DNA of 46,457 nt from Phycisphaeraceae bacterium (lineage in GTDB: Bacteria; Planctomycetota; Phycisphaerae; Phycisphaerales; Phycisphaeraceae), in contig JADLFV010000035.1 of the NCBI GenBank assembly GCA_020849625.1, positions 1-46,457 of the forward strand, read 5' to 3'. The position numbers were made by a program, and so were the translations under genes. Below the pieces are notes generated by a model, which searched no databases, was not told where the DNA came from, and worked only from the letters and a program-made list of their open reading frames with translations. The first letter of the stretch is position 1; each line of letters begins with the position of its first letter. Shown one piece after another: positions 1-7,426 of the stretch.

Positions 1-14
1 GCAAGGAGCTACGG

Positions 15-449
15 ATGGCCCGACCTTATCCTCAGGAACTGCGCGATCGCGTGTTGGCTGCCTGCGATCGCGGCATGAAGACTCGCCAGGTGGCTCGAAC
101 CTTCAGCGTCAGCGCGTCGTGGGTGCGACGCATCAAGCAACGCCGTCGCCAACATGGTCAGACCACGCCTCGACCCATGGGCGGAGCCACCGTCATCAAG
201 ATCGATCTGGTACGCCTGCACGAACTGGTAAGCGAGCAGCCCGACGCGACCTTGCAAGAGTTGCGTCAACGCCTGGGCGTCGCGTGTCATCCCTGGTCGA
301 TCGGCCTGGCGTTGCGGCGCCTGGGCTGGAGCTTCAAAAAAAACGCTGCACGCGGCCGAGCAAGACCGCCCCGACGTCGCCGCCGCACGCACCCAATGGC
401 GGCAGGCGCAACCGCAGCACGACGCCCGCCGACTGATCTTCGTCGATGA
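15..449 (+). CDS. IS630 transposase, N-terminal part (orfA)
   Basis: N-terminal helix-turn-helix half of an IS630-type transposase, which binds the element ends. It starts MARPYPQELRDRVL, the usual opening of the family, with a helix-turn-helix at about residues 20-50 and a second DNA-binding segment to about residue 110. An AAGGAG Shine-Dalgarno lies just upstream of the ATG. Family similarity ends at a run of eight A residues (336-343), where the frame continuing the transposase becomes +1. The tail after about residue 111 is arginine-rich, out-of-frame translation. The full protein needs one A fewer in the mRNA, or a +1 shift. It is either a pseudogene or a gene decoded by slippage or frameshifting, which the IS630 family is known to use. 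Confidence 0.75.
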   Translation: MARPYPQELRDRVLAACDRGMKTRQVARTFSVSASWVRRIKQRRRQHGQTTPRPMGGATVIKIDLVRLHELVSEQPDATLQELRQRLGVACHPWSIGLALRRLGWSFKKNAARGRARPPRRRRRTHPMAAGATAARRPPTDLRR

Positions 450-468
450 AACCTGGGCCAAAACCAAC

Positions 469-948
469 ATGACGCGCCTGCGCGGCCGGGCCCCGGTGGG
501 CCAACGCCTGGTCGCCAAGGTGCCGCACGGACACTGGAAAACCACCACCCTGCTGGCGGCCCTGGGCATCGAAGGGATGCGCTGTTCGATGGTGGTGGAC
601 GGGGCGGTGGATGGCGATGTGTTCACCGCCTTTGTGCAACAAGTGTTGGCCCCCAGTCTGACCGCCGGCGACGTGGTCATGGTGGACAATCTGTCCAGCC
701 ACAAAAGCGTGACCGTTCGCACACTGATCGAAGCACGCGGAGCGACGCTGTTGTACCTGCCCGCCTACAGCCCGGACCTGAATCCCATTGAGATGATCTT
801 CGCCAAGATCAAGCAGTTGCTGCGTTCGCTGGCCTGCCGCACCCGCGACGCTTTGTGGAGCACCATGCAATCGGTGCTGGACCAAGTCACCGCCGCCGAC
901 GCCCAGCACTGCTTCACCCACTGCGGCTACACGCTACACTTGGAATAG
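469..948 (+). CDS. IS630 transposase, DDE catalytic part (orfB)
   Basis: C-terminal DDE catalytic domain of the same transposase. The ATG at 469 is only the first in this frame. The frame is open and family-like from the A8 run at 336-343, reading KKTLHAAEQDRPD and then RLIFVDETWAKTN with the first catalytic Asp. The second Asp lies in VMVDNLSSHKS and the Glu in YSPDLNPIEMIFAKIK. The end, HCFTHCGYTLHLE, is typical of the family. It is probably not translated alone, but as a fusion with the N-terminal half after slippage at the A run. If no slippage occurs the element is dead. Confidence 0.75.
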   Translation: MTRLRGRAPVGQRLVAKVPHGHWKTTTLLAALGIEGMRCSMVVDGAVDGDVFTAFVQQVLAPSLTAGDVVMVDNLSSHKSVTVRTLIEARGATLLYLPAYSPDLNPIEMIFAKIKQLLRSLACRTRDALWSTMQSVLDQVTAADAQHCFTHCGYTLHLE

Positions 949-970
949 GAATGCTCTATATGCGTGGGAA

Positions 971-1005
971 CTACTCCCTACTGCCTACTCCCTACTGCCT
1001 GCCTA
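971..1005. repeat. Heptamer array (CTACTSC word), single arm
   Basis: Five consecutive 7-nt words: CTACTCC, CTACTGC, CTACTCC, CTACTGC, CTGCCTA. It has the architecture of the other word arrays here, but no reverse-complement arm is visible. The neighbouring IS630 element may have landed in the loop, leaving the other arm outside the window; this is inference. It overlaps the stop codon of the lptD-like gene. Confidence 0.7.
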
Positions 1006-4000
1006 ACGATTGCGACTGTCCGTCGTATCGATTAAGCGCATGGACCGCGTGTGGCCGCCGAGGCCTTCGGGGATCAGGAGGAAGCCGATGGTGGTTTCGT
1101 TGTCGATGTCGTCGATGCTGGCGGTGATCAGGAAGCGCCAGCGGGGGAGTTTACGTTCGACGTGCATGGAGAATTCGCGCTGCGAGGTATCGGAGAGGTC
1201 GAGGCGTTGGGCGAAGCCGACGGCGTATTTGGTGGTCAGTTGATAGTCGAAGCCGTAGGTCAGCAGTTGGCTGTCGAGGATGGGCAGTTCGTTGTAGTCG
1301 ATGAAGGTGCTGAAGCGCGGGGTGTGCTGCATGGTGGCCCCGACGCGCCACTGAGCGGTTTCGTCATCTTCGAGGTTCTGCGTCAGTTCGCCGGTGAGAG
1401 CGAAGGAGTCGGTGACCATCCAGAGCAGGCGGGAGTAGAAGTGATCGCTGCCGGTGGTCAGTTCGGGGCGATAGTCGAAGTAGCGGGCCAGTTCGACGTC
1501 GGTCTGGGCGTCGTCGCCGCGCAGGACCAGGTCGGTGTCGAGGACGATCCAATCGACGCTGCGCCAGCGGCCTTCGCCGCCGCGCTGGGTCTGCAAGGTG
1601 TTGCGCAGCCCGAGGCGGACGCCGGAAGCATCATCAATTCGCTCGACATCGTTATCGAAATACGGCAAATCCTCGATGTTCATCGTGGAGTAGCCGCTCC
1701 AGATATCGAGCGAGGGGGTGATGACATGGCGGAGGCGGTGGACGTCGAGGATCTGGCTTTCGACATCGGCTGCTTCGGAGTGGAAGTCGCCGCTGATGCG
1801 TGTGCCGACCATGCCCCAGAGTCGCATTTGATCGCCGCTGCCGCTGTAATCGTTGAAATCCTCGTCGTAAGCGGTGACGCGGCCGACGGCATAAGGGGTG
1901 ACGTTGAAGGGCCCGAACTCCAGCGGCAGCGACAATTCCTGTCGGGTGTCGAAGCGATCGACCCAGTTCAGTGGGACGCCCATGGCATCGAGGTTGTCGC
2001 GGAAGGTGGTGGTGCGGGGGAAGCCGAACAGGTCGAGCGAGGTGGGCACACGGAAGCCGCGGTCGAGCGGGCGATCTTCGCCGCCGTTGATGCGCATGCG
2101 GCTGATGCGGTTGTCACTGAACCAGGAGACGCGATCGTCGAACAGGCTGGTGCCGGTGCTGTCATAGCGCAGCTCGGGCAGTTTATCGACGCTGTAGCCG
2201 GGCGACTGGAGCGTGGTCAACTGCGGCGTGAAATCGTTGAGGTCGTAGCTGGCTTTCATGGACAGCACGGCTTCTTCCATGCGTTTCTCGAAGTAGATCG
2301 AGGTTTCGTAGGTCTTGGCTTCGTCGGCTTGCGACTCGAAAAATTCTTCGAGGAAGGTTTCATCGGAGACGTAAGCGCCTTCCAGGGAGAGTTCCCAGTC
2401 ATCTTCGAGCAGTTGGCGGTGCTGCCAGTGGAAGAAACCGCGGATGTCATCATCATGCGTGATGTCATTGCGGCCGCCGATGGTGTCGTCGCCGCTGTCC
2501 ATGGGCAGCAGGTAGGTATCGACCTTGCCGAAGAACTGATCGCGATCGTAATCGCCGGACAATCCGACGGCCGGGCCATGATCGCCCTGTTGATCCAGCA
2601 GCAGGCGGCCATCGACACCCTCGGGCGCTTCCTTGCCGGCCAGGGCGAACAGGTCCCAGGTGGTTTCGACGGTCGGGCCGCGGTTTTCCGAGTAGGACGC
2701 ACTGGCGCGGCGAAGCGGGACGTTGCGATTCTGGATCGCGGCATAGGGCCAGTAGGCGAAGGGCACATCATTGACGCGCATCGTGGCGTGTTCGATGGCA
2801 GCGACATCGGGGCCGTTGCCGTCGGCCGGCTGCTCGAGGGTGAGGCGCTCGGCCCCGATCGCCACGTGGGGGACGCCGAACTCGCTGGTGGTCAGCAGGG
2901 CTTTGTCCGCCTCGAAGCTGTGCTGCGAGTTCTGCCGCACCATGTCCGCCCGCAGGTAGAGCGGGATGTTGCGCTTGACGTCCCAGGTGTACATCACGGC
3001 ATCGAGCAGCACCGCCTTGTTGCGTTTGGGATCGTAGAAAGCGCGCGGGCAGCGCACGGTGTACGTGCCGTCGGTGATGATGGCGTTGTCTTCGAGATAG
3101 ATGCCGCCGACTTCGGCTGCTTCGGTCTGCCGCCCCGCCAGTGCGCCCTGCACGTCGCCCTCGATGAAGATCACCGCCTTCTGGGCTTCCAGCGTCATGG
3201 TGGTGTTCTTCTGGTAATCGGTGTACGCCACGCGCACGTTGCCGACCAGCGACACCACGTTCTGCTCACCCGATGCCCACAGGCGATCGGCAGTGAACTG
3301 CACGACAGCCTTGGTCGGAAGGATCGTTTCATGAACAGGCGCGGCGGGCGTCGCAGCTTGTTCAGCGCGAGGCGATTCATCGGTGCGCCGCGGCAGGCGG
3401 GAAACCTGCTGGGCCAACTGCTGCTCGGCGATCTCCTGGCGGCGCTGGCGGCGAAGCTGCTGCATCTCGGGCGTAAACAGCGGCTCGGCGGTGGTCGATT
3501 CCATCGCATCAGCCCCGGAAGCCGCCGTGGCCAGGCGCTGGCGGTGCTCAGCGATGCGGGCAGCGGCAGAGGTGACCAGTGGATCGTCGGGGGGCTGATC
3601 GGCTTGATTCAGCAGTGAGCTATCCAGCAGCAGGCTGCCGGTGGTCGATGCGGTCACCAGCAGGCCGGGGCCCTCAGCCTGAATGCGGCCGGCCCCGTGC
3701 AGCGTGCGGGCCTGATCGAAATAGACTGCCAGGTGACGGATTCGCCGGCGATAGCGCGTCTCGGTATCGACCCGCACCACCACGCGCTGCCCCCGGAAGC
3801 CATACGTCCCCAGGCGAAATGTCACGTCGCCTTCCAGCAGCAGCAGTTGAATGTCATCTTGCGTCCAGGCGGTGGCCTTGTCGGCAACGAAGGTGGCGTC
3901 GGCGGTGACCACCGGATCAGCCAGCGGCGCATCGACGCGCGGCAGAGGCCCTTCGAACGAGGTGCCGGCCAGCGCCCGAACCGCCAGCATGCCCAGCAGG

Positions 4001-4095
4001 GCCAGAACCATCATCAATGGACAGGCAGCCCGGGCAGCGCCCGAGCGGGGCCGAAGGCAGCGAGCGTCATGTTGCGGCGTTCGTGTGCCCAGCAC
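1003..4095 (-). CDS. lptD: LptD-like LPS-assembly outer-membrane protein
   Basis: Predicted outer-membrane translocon for lipopolysaccharide. It combines periplasmic OstA/LptA-like beta-jellyroll segments (about residues 60-170 and 265-345) with a long C-terminal region (about 480-1030) rich in alternating aromatic and polar strands, as expected for an LptD barrel. A hydrophobic stretch, MMVLALLGMLAVRALA, at about residue 28 is the likely signal peptide. The GTG at 4095 gives the longest frame, but the ATG at 4014 places the signal peptide at the N-terminus and may be the true start; neither has a clear Shine-Dalgarno. At 1030 aa it is longer than the usual 750-900 aa, through a low-complexity Q/R-rich linker around residues 190-250. 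It lies 16 nt behind a methyltransferase gene and may share its transcript. With lpxB at 15424 it argues for an LPS-bearing cell. Confidence 0.8.
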   Translation of the reverse strand: MLGTRTPQHDARCLRPRSGAARAACPLMMVLALLGMLAVRALAGTSFEGPLPRVDAPLADPVVTADATFVADKATAWTQDDIQLLLLEGDVTFRLGTYGFRGQRVVVRVDTETRYRRRIRHLAVYFDQARTLHGAGRIQAEGPGLLVTASTTGSLLLDSSLLNQADQPPDDPLVTSAAARIAEHRQRLATAASGADAMESTTAEPLFTPEMQQLRRQRRQEIAEQQLAQQVSRLPRRTDESPRAEQAATPAAPVHETILPTKAVVQFTADRLWASGEQNVVSLVGNVRVAYTDYQKNTTMTLEAQKAVIFIEGDVQGALAGRQTEAAEVGGIYLEDNAIITDGTYTVRCPRAFYDPKRNKAVLLDAVMYTWDVKRNIPLYLRADMVRQNSQHSFEADKALLTTSEFGVPHVAIGAERLTLEQPADGNGPDVAAIEHATMRVNDVPFAYWPYAAIQNRNVPLRRASASYSENRGPTVETTWDLFALAGKEAPEGVDGRLLLDQQGDHGPAVGLSGDYDRDQFFGKVDTYLLPMDSGDDTIGGRNDITHDDDIRGFFHWQHRQLLEDDWELSLEGAYVSDETFLEEFFESQADEAKTYETSIYFEKRMEEAVLSMKASYDLNDFTPQLTTLQSPGYSVDKLPELRYDSTGTSLFDDRVSWFSDNRISRMRINGGEDRPLDRGFRVPTSLDLFGFPRTTTFRDNLDAMGVPLNWVDRFDTRQELSLPLEFGPFNVTPYAVGRVTAYDEDFNDYSGSGDQMRLWGMVGTRISGDFHSEAADVESQILDVHRLRHVITPSLDIWSGYSTMNIEDLPYFDNDVERIDDASGVRLGLRNTLQTQRGGEGRWRSVDWIVLDTDLVLRGDDAQTDVELARYFDYRPELTTGSDHFYSRLLWMVTDSFALTGELTQNLEDDETAQWRVGATMQHTPRFSTFIDYNELPILDSQLLTYGFDYQLTTKYAVGFAQRLDLSDTSQREFSMHVERKLPRWRFLITASIDDIDNETTIGFLLIPEGLGGHTRSMRLIDTTDSRNR

Positions 4096-4111
4096 AGCGG
4101 CGAATATACGT

Positions 4112-4810
4112 TCAACCCCTCTCGACCGCCACTCCCCCCGGGAGTTTCCTACGGCGCGAAAGTTCGGTTTGCGTGCGCGAGGCGGGTTGATCGGACAACA
4201 CCACGATCTGCCACAGGTCGATGGCGGCCAGCTTGAAGCGGTACTGCACGTGCAGGTTCAGGTCCTGGCCGCGCAGACACTCATCCATGCTCAGGTCGCT
4301 GCGCCAACCAATGTGAACGAACAGCGGATTCAGCGCCCGCTCGATCATCGCCACCAGCGGGTTGCCGGCCAGGAAATGGTTGAGCACCACGATCCGTCCG
4401 CCGGGTTTGACCAACCTCTGCGCCCAATACATCAGCTTGCGGGGGTCGGACACCACGCTGATCACGTGCGTGATCATGACGTGATCGAAGCTATGGTCGG
4501 CAAACGGCGGGCGCATGGCGTCGCCCTGCACCAGGGTGCAGTGGTCGAAGTGGTGCTTGTTGATTTTCTGGGCTGCCTTGTGCAGCATTCCGGCGGACAG
4601 GTCGATGCCGACGACGCTGACGTTTTTCGGATAGTGGGCGAAGGTCATGCCGGTGCCGACGCCCAGGTCGAGCACGCGATCGCCGGGTTGCAGTCGCAGT
4701 TGCTGCACGGCCGCGCGTTGGCGGCGGCGGACCAGTGAGCCGAAGCTGTAGTCGTAGAACCTGGCCCACAGGTCATACACCTGCCCCGTGACTTGCTCGG
4801 TCATCCTCAT
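4112..4810 (-). CDS. SAM-dependent methyltransferase, PmtA/UbiE-like
   Basis: Class I methyltransferase of 232 aa. SAM motif I is LDLGVGTG at residues 47-54, with an acidic residue ending strand 2 (VVGIDLS) and a post-motif region VKPGGRIVVLNHF. The N-terminus, VYDLWARFYDYSFG, resembles the Rhodobacter-type phosphatidylethanolamine N-methyltransferase branch as well as UbiE/COQ5. Substrate is therefore unproven; a phospholipid or amino-lipid headgroup is the best guess. An AGGAG Shine-Dalgarno lies 7 nt before the ATG. It is followed at 16 nt by the lptD-like gene, so an envelope role fits the context. Confidence 0.7.
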   Translation of the reverse strand: MRMTEQVTGQVYDLWARFYDYSFGSLVRRRQRAAVQQLRLQPGDRVLDLGVGTGMTFAHYPKNVSVVGIDLSAGMLHKAAQKINKHHFDHCTLVQGDAMRPPFADHSFDHVMITHVISVVSDPRKLMYWAQRLVKPGGRIVVLNHFLAGNPLVAMIERALNPLFVHIGWRSDLSMDECLRGQDLNLHVQYRFKLAAIDLWQIVVLSDQPASRTQTELSRRRKLPGGVAVERG

Positions 4811-4859
4811 GGATTTCTCCTGAATCGCGTCTATCAGGATAACCCGCGTTCACCATCAC

Positions 4860-4865
4860 TACAAT
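4860..4865 (+). promoter_or_regulatory. -10 hexamer TACAAT of thiS (leaderless type)
   Basis: TACAAT ends 7 nt before the ATG at 4873, which would put the transcription start at or next to the start codon. This supports 4873 over the in-frame ATG at 4864, which overlaps the hexamer itself. No convincing -35 was identified. Confidence 0.45.
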
Positions 4866-4872
4866 GTTAGGC

Positions 4873-5070
4873 ATGAAGATCACCGTCAACGGCCAAACCC
4901 GCCCGACCGAGGCCTGCACCGTGGCTGATTTGCTCGCAGAAATGGGGATGTCGGGAAAACCCGTAGCGGTGGAACGCAACAAGCACGTGGTGCCCCGCCG
5001 CGATCACAAGCGGACGGAGCTGGCTGAGGGCGATGTCATCGAGCTGGTCACGCTGGTGGGCGGGGGGTGA
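4873..5070 (+). CDS. thiS: Sulfur carrier protein ThiS
   Basis: Ubiquitin-fold sulfur carrier of 65 aa for the thiazole branch of thiamine biosynthesis. Its C-terminal Gly-Gly is adenylated by ThiF/MoeB and turned into a thiocarboxylate that feeds ThiG. MKITVNG opens the fold, TVADLLAEMG forms the helix, and the end is LVTLVGGG, one Gly longer than usual but still with terminal GG. thiG lies 850 nt downstream on the same strand, separated by an opposite-strand methyltransferase. No thiF, thiH or thiO is present in the window. Confidence 0.88.
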   Translation: MKITVNGQTRPTEACTVADLLAEMGMSGKPVAVERNKHVVPRRDHKRTELAEGDVIELVTLVGGG

Positions 5071-5099
5071 GATGAGCGAGCCGCGGCGTGTTTCTTCCA

Positions 5100-5151
5100 C
5101 ATAGCCCCGGGCTTGCCCGGGGTCGTCGTCCCCGGTCAAGGCCGGGGCTAT
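5100..5151. repeat. REP-like double hairpin between converging genes
   Basis: Two GC hairpins, CCCCGGGC/GCCCGGGG (5105-5122) and CCCCGG/CCGGGG (5130-5147), are enclosed by outer arms ATAGCCCC (5101-5108) and GGGGCTAT (5144-5151). It sits between the thiS end and the converging methyltransferase end, where it could act as a bidirectional terminator or be a REP-type repeat. It lacks a clear T-tract. Confidence 0.6.
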
Positions 5152-5735
5152 ATGCGTTTCCACGTCAGCACGTAGGCCGGGGGCAGATTGCGCAGCACCG
5201 CCGCGCTGCGCCGACAGGGCCCAAGCAGTTGCGACATGCGCCGGCGAAAACGCACCGCCGTCGGCAGCGGGTAGGCATGCACGTACTGAAACGTGCGAAA
5301 CTCCGCGCCGATGCCCAGCAACTGATCGAGGTTGGCGATCACCGCGTCCTGCACCGTCGGCGGCAGACTGGCGAAAGGCAACCCGCACAGCACCGCCCGC
5401 ACCGGCGGCAGTTGTCTGTCCTGATGCAATCGCGCCGCGTGCTCGGCTGAACTGTGCACAAACTCAGCCTGCGTAAAACGGCGGCGCAGCAGTGCCACGA
5501 ACTTCTCATCAAGCTCGATGCCCAGGTACGAAGCGCCTGCCGGCAGAGCAGCGAGGATGGCTGTGGTGAATGAACCGGTGCCGGGCCCGAACTCGATCAA
5601 CGTCTGACCCGCCTGCACGTGCAGATCGCGCACCATCTGCTGCGCCAGGGCCGGCGAACTGGGCGCCACTGCCCCGACCTTGGCCGGGTGACGCAGAAAA
5701 GCCTTGACGAACTCGATGCTGTCCTGGCGTGTCAT
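5148..5735 (-). CDS. Phospholipid N-methyltransferase-like protein (COG3963 type)
   Basis: SAM methyltransferase of 195 aa. The start MTRQDSIEFVKAFLRHP followed by KVGAVAPSSPALAQQMV is typical of COG3963-type (Sinorhizobium PmtA-like) enzymes, which also resemble rRNA dimethyladenosine transferases. SAM motif I is IEFGPGTGSFT at residues 47-57, and LGIELD follows as the strand-2 acid. The KsgA/Erm motif NLPY is replaced by CGLPFASLP, as in phospholipid methyltransferases. The open frame extends further upstream to 6062, but that part only reads through a word-repeat palindrome and the antisense of thiG, so the ATG at 5735 is preferred. Confidence 0.72.
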   Translation of the reverse strand: MTRQDSIEFVKAFLRHPAKVGAVAPSSPALAQQMVRDLHVQAGQTLIEFGPGTGSFTTAILAALPAGASYLGIELDEKFVALLRRRFTQAEFVHSSAEHAARLHQDRQLPPVRAVLCGLPFASLPPTVQDAVIANLDQLLGIGAEFRTFQYVHAYPLPTAVRFRRRMSQLLGPCRRSAAVLRNLPPAYVLTWKRI

Positions 5736-5750
5736 GGACAAACCTTGCAC

Positions 5751-5856
5751 TGAACCGCCAAGACGCCAAGGACGCCAAGAAAGGCGGAAATCGGCTTGAT
5801 GATGCCTGTATCGCCTGTCTGTTTCTACTTGGCGCTCTTGGCGTCTTGGCGGTTCA
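5751..5856. repeat. Word-repeat palindrome, TCTTGGCG theme
   Basis: The left arm (5751-5779) and right arm (5828-5856) are inverted copies matching at 27 of 29 positions. Each is built from the word TCTTGGCG or its complement repeated about three times. A 48-nt spacer separates them. It lies in the divergent interval between the COG3963-type methyltransferase and thiG, so it is not placed as a terminator. Confidence 0.85.
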
Positions 5857-5921
5857 TTTCGTGATTCCGTCCTAGACTTTATACTGTGGTGCTGTCCTTT
5901 GCACTCCTTGAGACTTGTGTC

Positions 5922-6767
5922 ATGACGCAGAACCTCACCACCGAACTGGATGCCCCACTGATCCTCGGCCCGCGCACGCTGACCAGCCGGCTGATCGTCG
6001 GCACCGGCAAATATGCTGACTATCCCACCATGCAGCAGGCCCTGGATGTCTCGGGCACACAAGTGGTCACCGTGGCCGTGCGCCGCGAGCGATTGGTCAA
6101 CGAGAAGGGCGAATCGCTGCTCGACTTCATCGACACGGCGCGCTACACCATCCTGCCCAACACGGCCGGCTGCTTCACGGCGGACGATGCGGTGCGCGTG
6201 GCGCGGCTCGGGCGCGAGTTGCTCGATCAGCTTGATAACCCCGGCAAGGACTGGGTCAAGCTCGAAGTGCTCAACGACAAAAAGACGCTGCTGCCCGATC
6301 CGCAGGGCACGTTGGAAGCGACGCGCGAGTTGGTCAAGGATGGTTTTGCCGTACTGTGCTACACCAGTGATGACCCGGTGATGGCCTGCAAGATCAAGGA
6401 AGCCGGCGCGACCGCGGTGATGCCGGCCGGTTCACCCATCGGCTCGGGCCAGGGCGTGCTCAACCCCAACGCCATCCGCATCATCCTTGAACTGCTGAAG
6501 GAAGGCGACGCAAACTACCCCGTGATCGTCGATGCCGGCGTCGGCACCGCCAGTGATGTCACGATCGCCATGGAACTGGGCGCCGACGGCGTGCTGCTGA
6601 ACACCGGCATCGCGCACGCCAGGGACGCGGTGAAGATGGCCCACGCCATGCGCCACGCCTGCGCCGCCGGGCGATTGGCTTATCTGTCCGGCCGCATCCC
6701 CAAGAAACTTTACGCCACCGCCAGCAGCCCCTGGTCCGGCGTGATCAGTTACATCCCGGGGGAATAA
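5922..6767 (+). CDS. thiG: Thiazole synthase ThiG
   Basis: TIM-barrel enzyme that condenses deoxyxylulose 5-phosphate, dehydroglycine and the ThiS thiocarboxylate into the thiamine thiazole. It has the ThiG signatures LIVGTGKY near residue 25, [10 protein letters not shown] with the Schiff-base lysine at about residue 113, [12 protein letters not shown], and [10 protein letters not shown] plus [10 protein letters not shown] for phosphate binding. The length of 281 aa is slightly above the usual 255-265. The ATG at 5922 gives the standard N-terminus; a GTG at 5886 just after a TATACT hexamer would add 12 residues without family support. Confidence 0.93.
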   Translation: MTQNLTTELDAPLILGPRTLTSRLIVGTGKYADYPTMQQALDVSGTQVVTVAVRRERLVNEKGESLLDFIDTARYTILPNTAGCFTADDAVRVARLGRELLDQLDNPGKDWVKLEVLNDKKTLLPDPQGTLEATRELVKDGFAVLCYTSDDPVMACKIKEAGATAVMPAGSPIGSGQGVLNPNAIRIILELLKEGDANYPVIVDAGVGTASDVTIAMELGADGVLLNTGIAHARDAVKMAHAMRHACAAGRLAYLSGRIPKKLYATASSPWSGVISYIPGE

Positions 6768-6774
6768 GGCGCGT

Positions 6775-6780
6775 TATAAT
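6775..6780 (+). promoter_or_regulatory. -10 hexamer TATAAT of the mntA-hepT operon
   Basis: A consensus TATAAT ends 6 nt before the mntA ATG, predicting a leaderless or near-leaderless transcript. No good -35 was seen at 16-18 nt. It lies immediately behind the thiG stop codon. Confidence 0.5.
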
Positions 6781-6786
6781 CCTTTC

Positions 6787-7095
6787 ATGTCACCCTTGAT
6801 CGAACAACACCGCAGCCAGATCGAGGCATTGTGCCGCAAGCACGGCGTCAAGCGGCTGGAATTGTTCGGCTCCGCGGCCCGCGGCGACTTCGACCCGGCC
6901 AGCAGCGATGTGGACTTCTTCGTGGAATACGTAACCTACGACTCACCCGCCATAGTGGATCAGTGGTTCGGCTTGCAGGAGGACCTGCAAGACTTGCTCG
7001 GCGTGAAGGTGGATCTGGTCAGCAGTCGAACTGTCAAGAACCCCTATTTCCTGGAAGTGGCCAACCGTCACCGGATCACACTGTATGCAGCCTGA
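6787..7095 (+). CDS. mntA: MntA-type nucleotidyltransferase antitoxin
   Basis: Minimal nucleotidyltransferase of 102 aa. In MntA/HepT modules it neutralises the HepT RNase by adding AMP units to a tyrosine near the HepT active site. The core is LELFGSAARGDF followed by SDVDFFV, giving the GS(x)nDxD signature (Gly28, Ser29, Asp41, Asp43), with a third acid in VKVDLV (Asp76). The intact metal-binding residues suggest an active enzyme. Its last 11 nt overlap the next gene, as expected for a co-translated toxin-antitoxin pair. Confidence 0.88.
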   Translation: MSPLIEQHRSQIEALCRKHGVKRLELFGSAARGDFDPASSDVDFFVEYVTYDSPAIVDQWFGLQEDLQDLLGVKVDLVSSRTVKNPYFLEVANRHRITLYAA

Positions 7096-7423
7096 GATCG
7101 CAAGGTACCTGTGCGACATGCTCACATCAGGCAAGCTGATCCAGGAGTATGCCCGCGGCAAAACGATCGATGAGTTTTCCCAGCACGCACAGCTTCGCGA
7201 CGCGGTGCGATGGAACTTTTGCATCATCGGTGAAGCCCTGTCGCAACTGGCCCGACAAGATGAATCCATCGCGGTGCAGATCACCGACTACCAGAAAATC
7301 ATCGGCCTGCGCAACCAATTGATCCACGGCTATGAGGTCATCGACGATGCCGTGCTCTGGTACATCAAAGAAAATCATTTGCCGGTTCTGATGAACGAAT
7401 TGCAGATGTTGCTGCAAAGCTGA
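7085..7423 (+). CDS. hepT: HepT-type RNase toxin
   Basis: HEPN-domain protein of 112 aa. The RX4HXY catalytic motif is intact as RNQLIHGY (Arg76, His81, Tyr83); in characterised HepT proteins Arg and His cut RNA and the Tyr is the AMPylation target. The protein is otherwise helical (DAVRWNFCIIGEALSQL). The start codon lies inside the mntA coding region, so toxin translation is probably coupled to antitoxin translation. The pair stands alone between thiG and an opposite-strand membrane protein, with no other defence genes nearby. Confidence 0.88.
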   Translation: MQPEIARYLCDMLTSGKLIQEYARGKTIDEFSQHAQLRDAVRWNFCIIGEALSQLARQDESIAVQITDYQKIIGLRNQLIHGYEVIDDAVLWYIKENHLPVLMNELQMLLQS

Positions 7424-7426
7424 ACC

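Larger units (their letters stand above)
1..955 (+). mobile_element. IS630-family element, left end outside the window
   Basis: The segment holds a transposase in two overlapping reading frames and stops being transposase-like at 948. The left terminus lies before base 1, so the terminal inverted repeat and TA target duplication cannot be checked, and the right boundary is approximate. A heptamer array (971-1005) starts just beyond it, so the element may sit inside or beside a word-repeat palindrome. The next resident gene, the lptD-like gene, ends at 1003 on the other strand. Confidence 0.75.

Noticed and set aside
1051..3618. 855-aa open frame on the plus strand opposite lptD
   Set aside because: Composition is Val/Gly/Ala/Asp-rich with no domain pattern; it is the antisense of a strongly supported outer-membrane protein in a GC-rich genome where such frames are common.
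4811..4872. TPP riboswitch before thiS
   Set aside because: The space is only 62 nt, lacks the CUGAGA and ACCUGA core, and a -10 hexamer abuts the start, leaving no leader.
5736..6062. N-terminal extension of the COG3963-type methyltransferase
   Set aside because: It reads through a word-repeat palindrome and the antisense of thiG; the family N-terminus begins at 5735.
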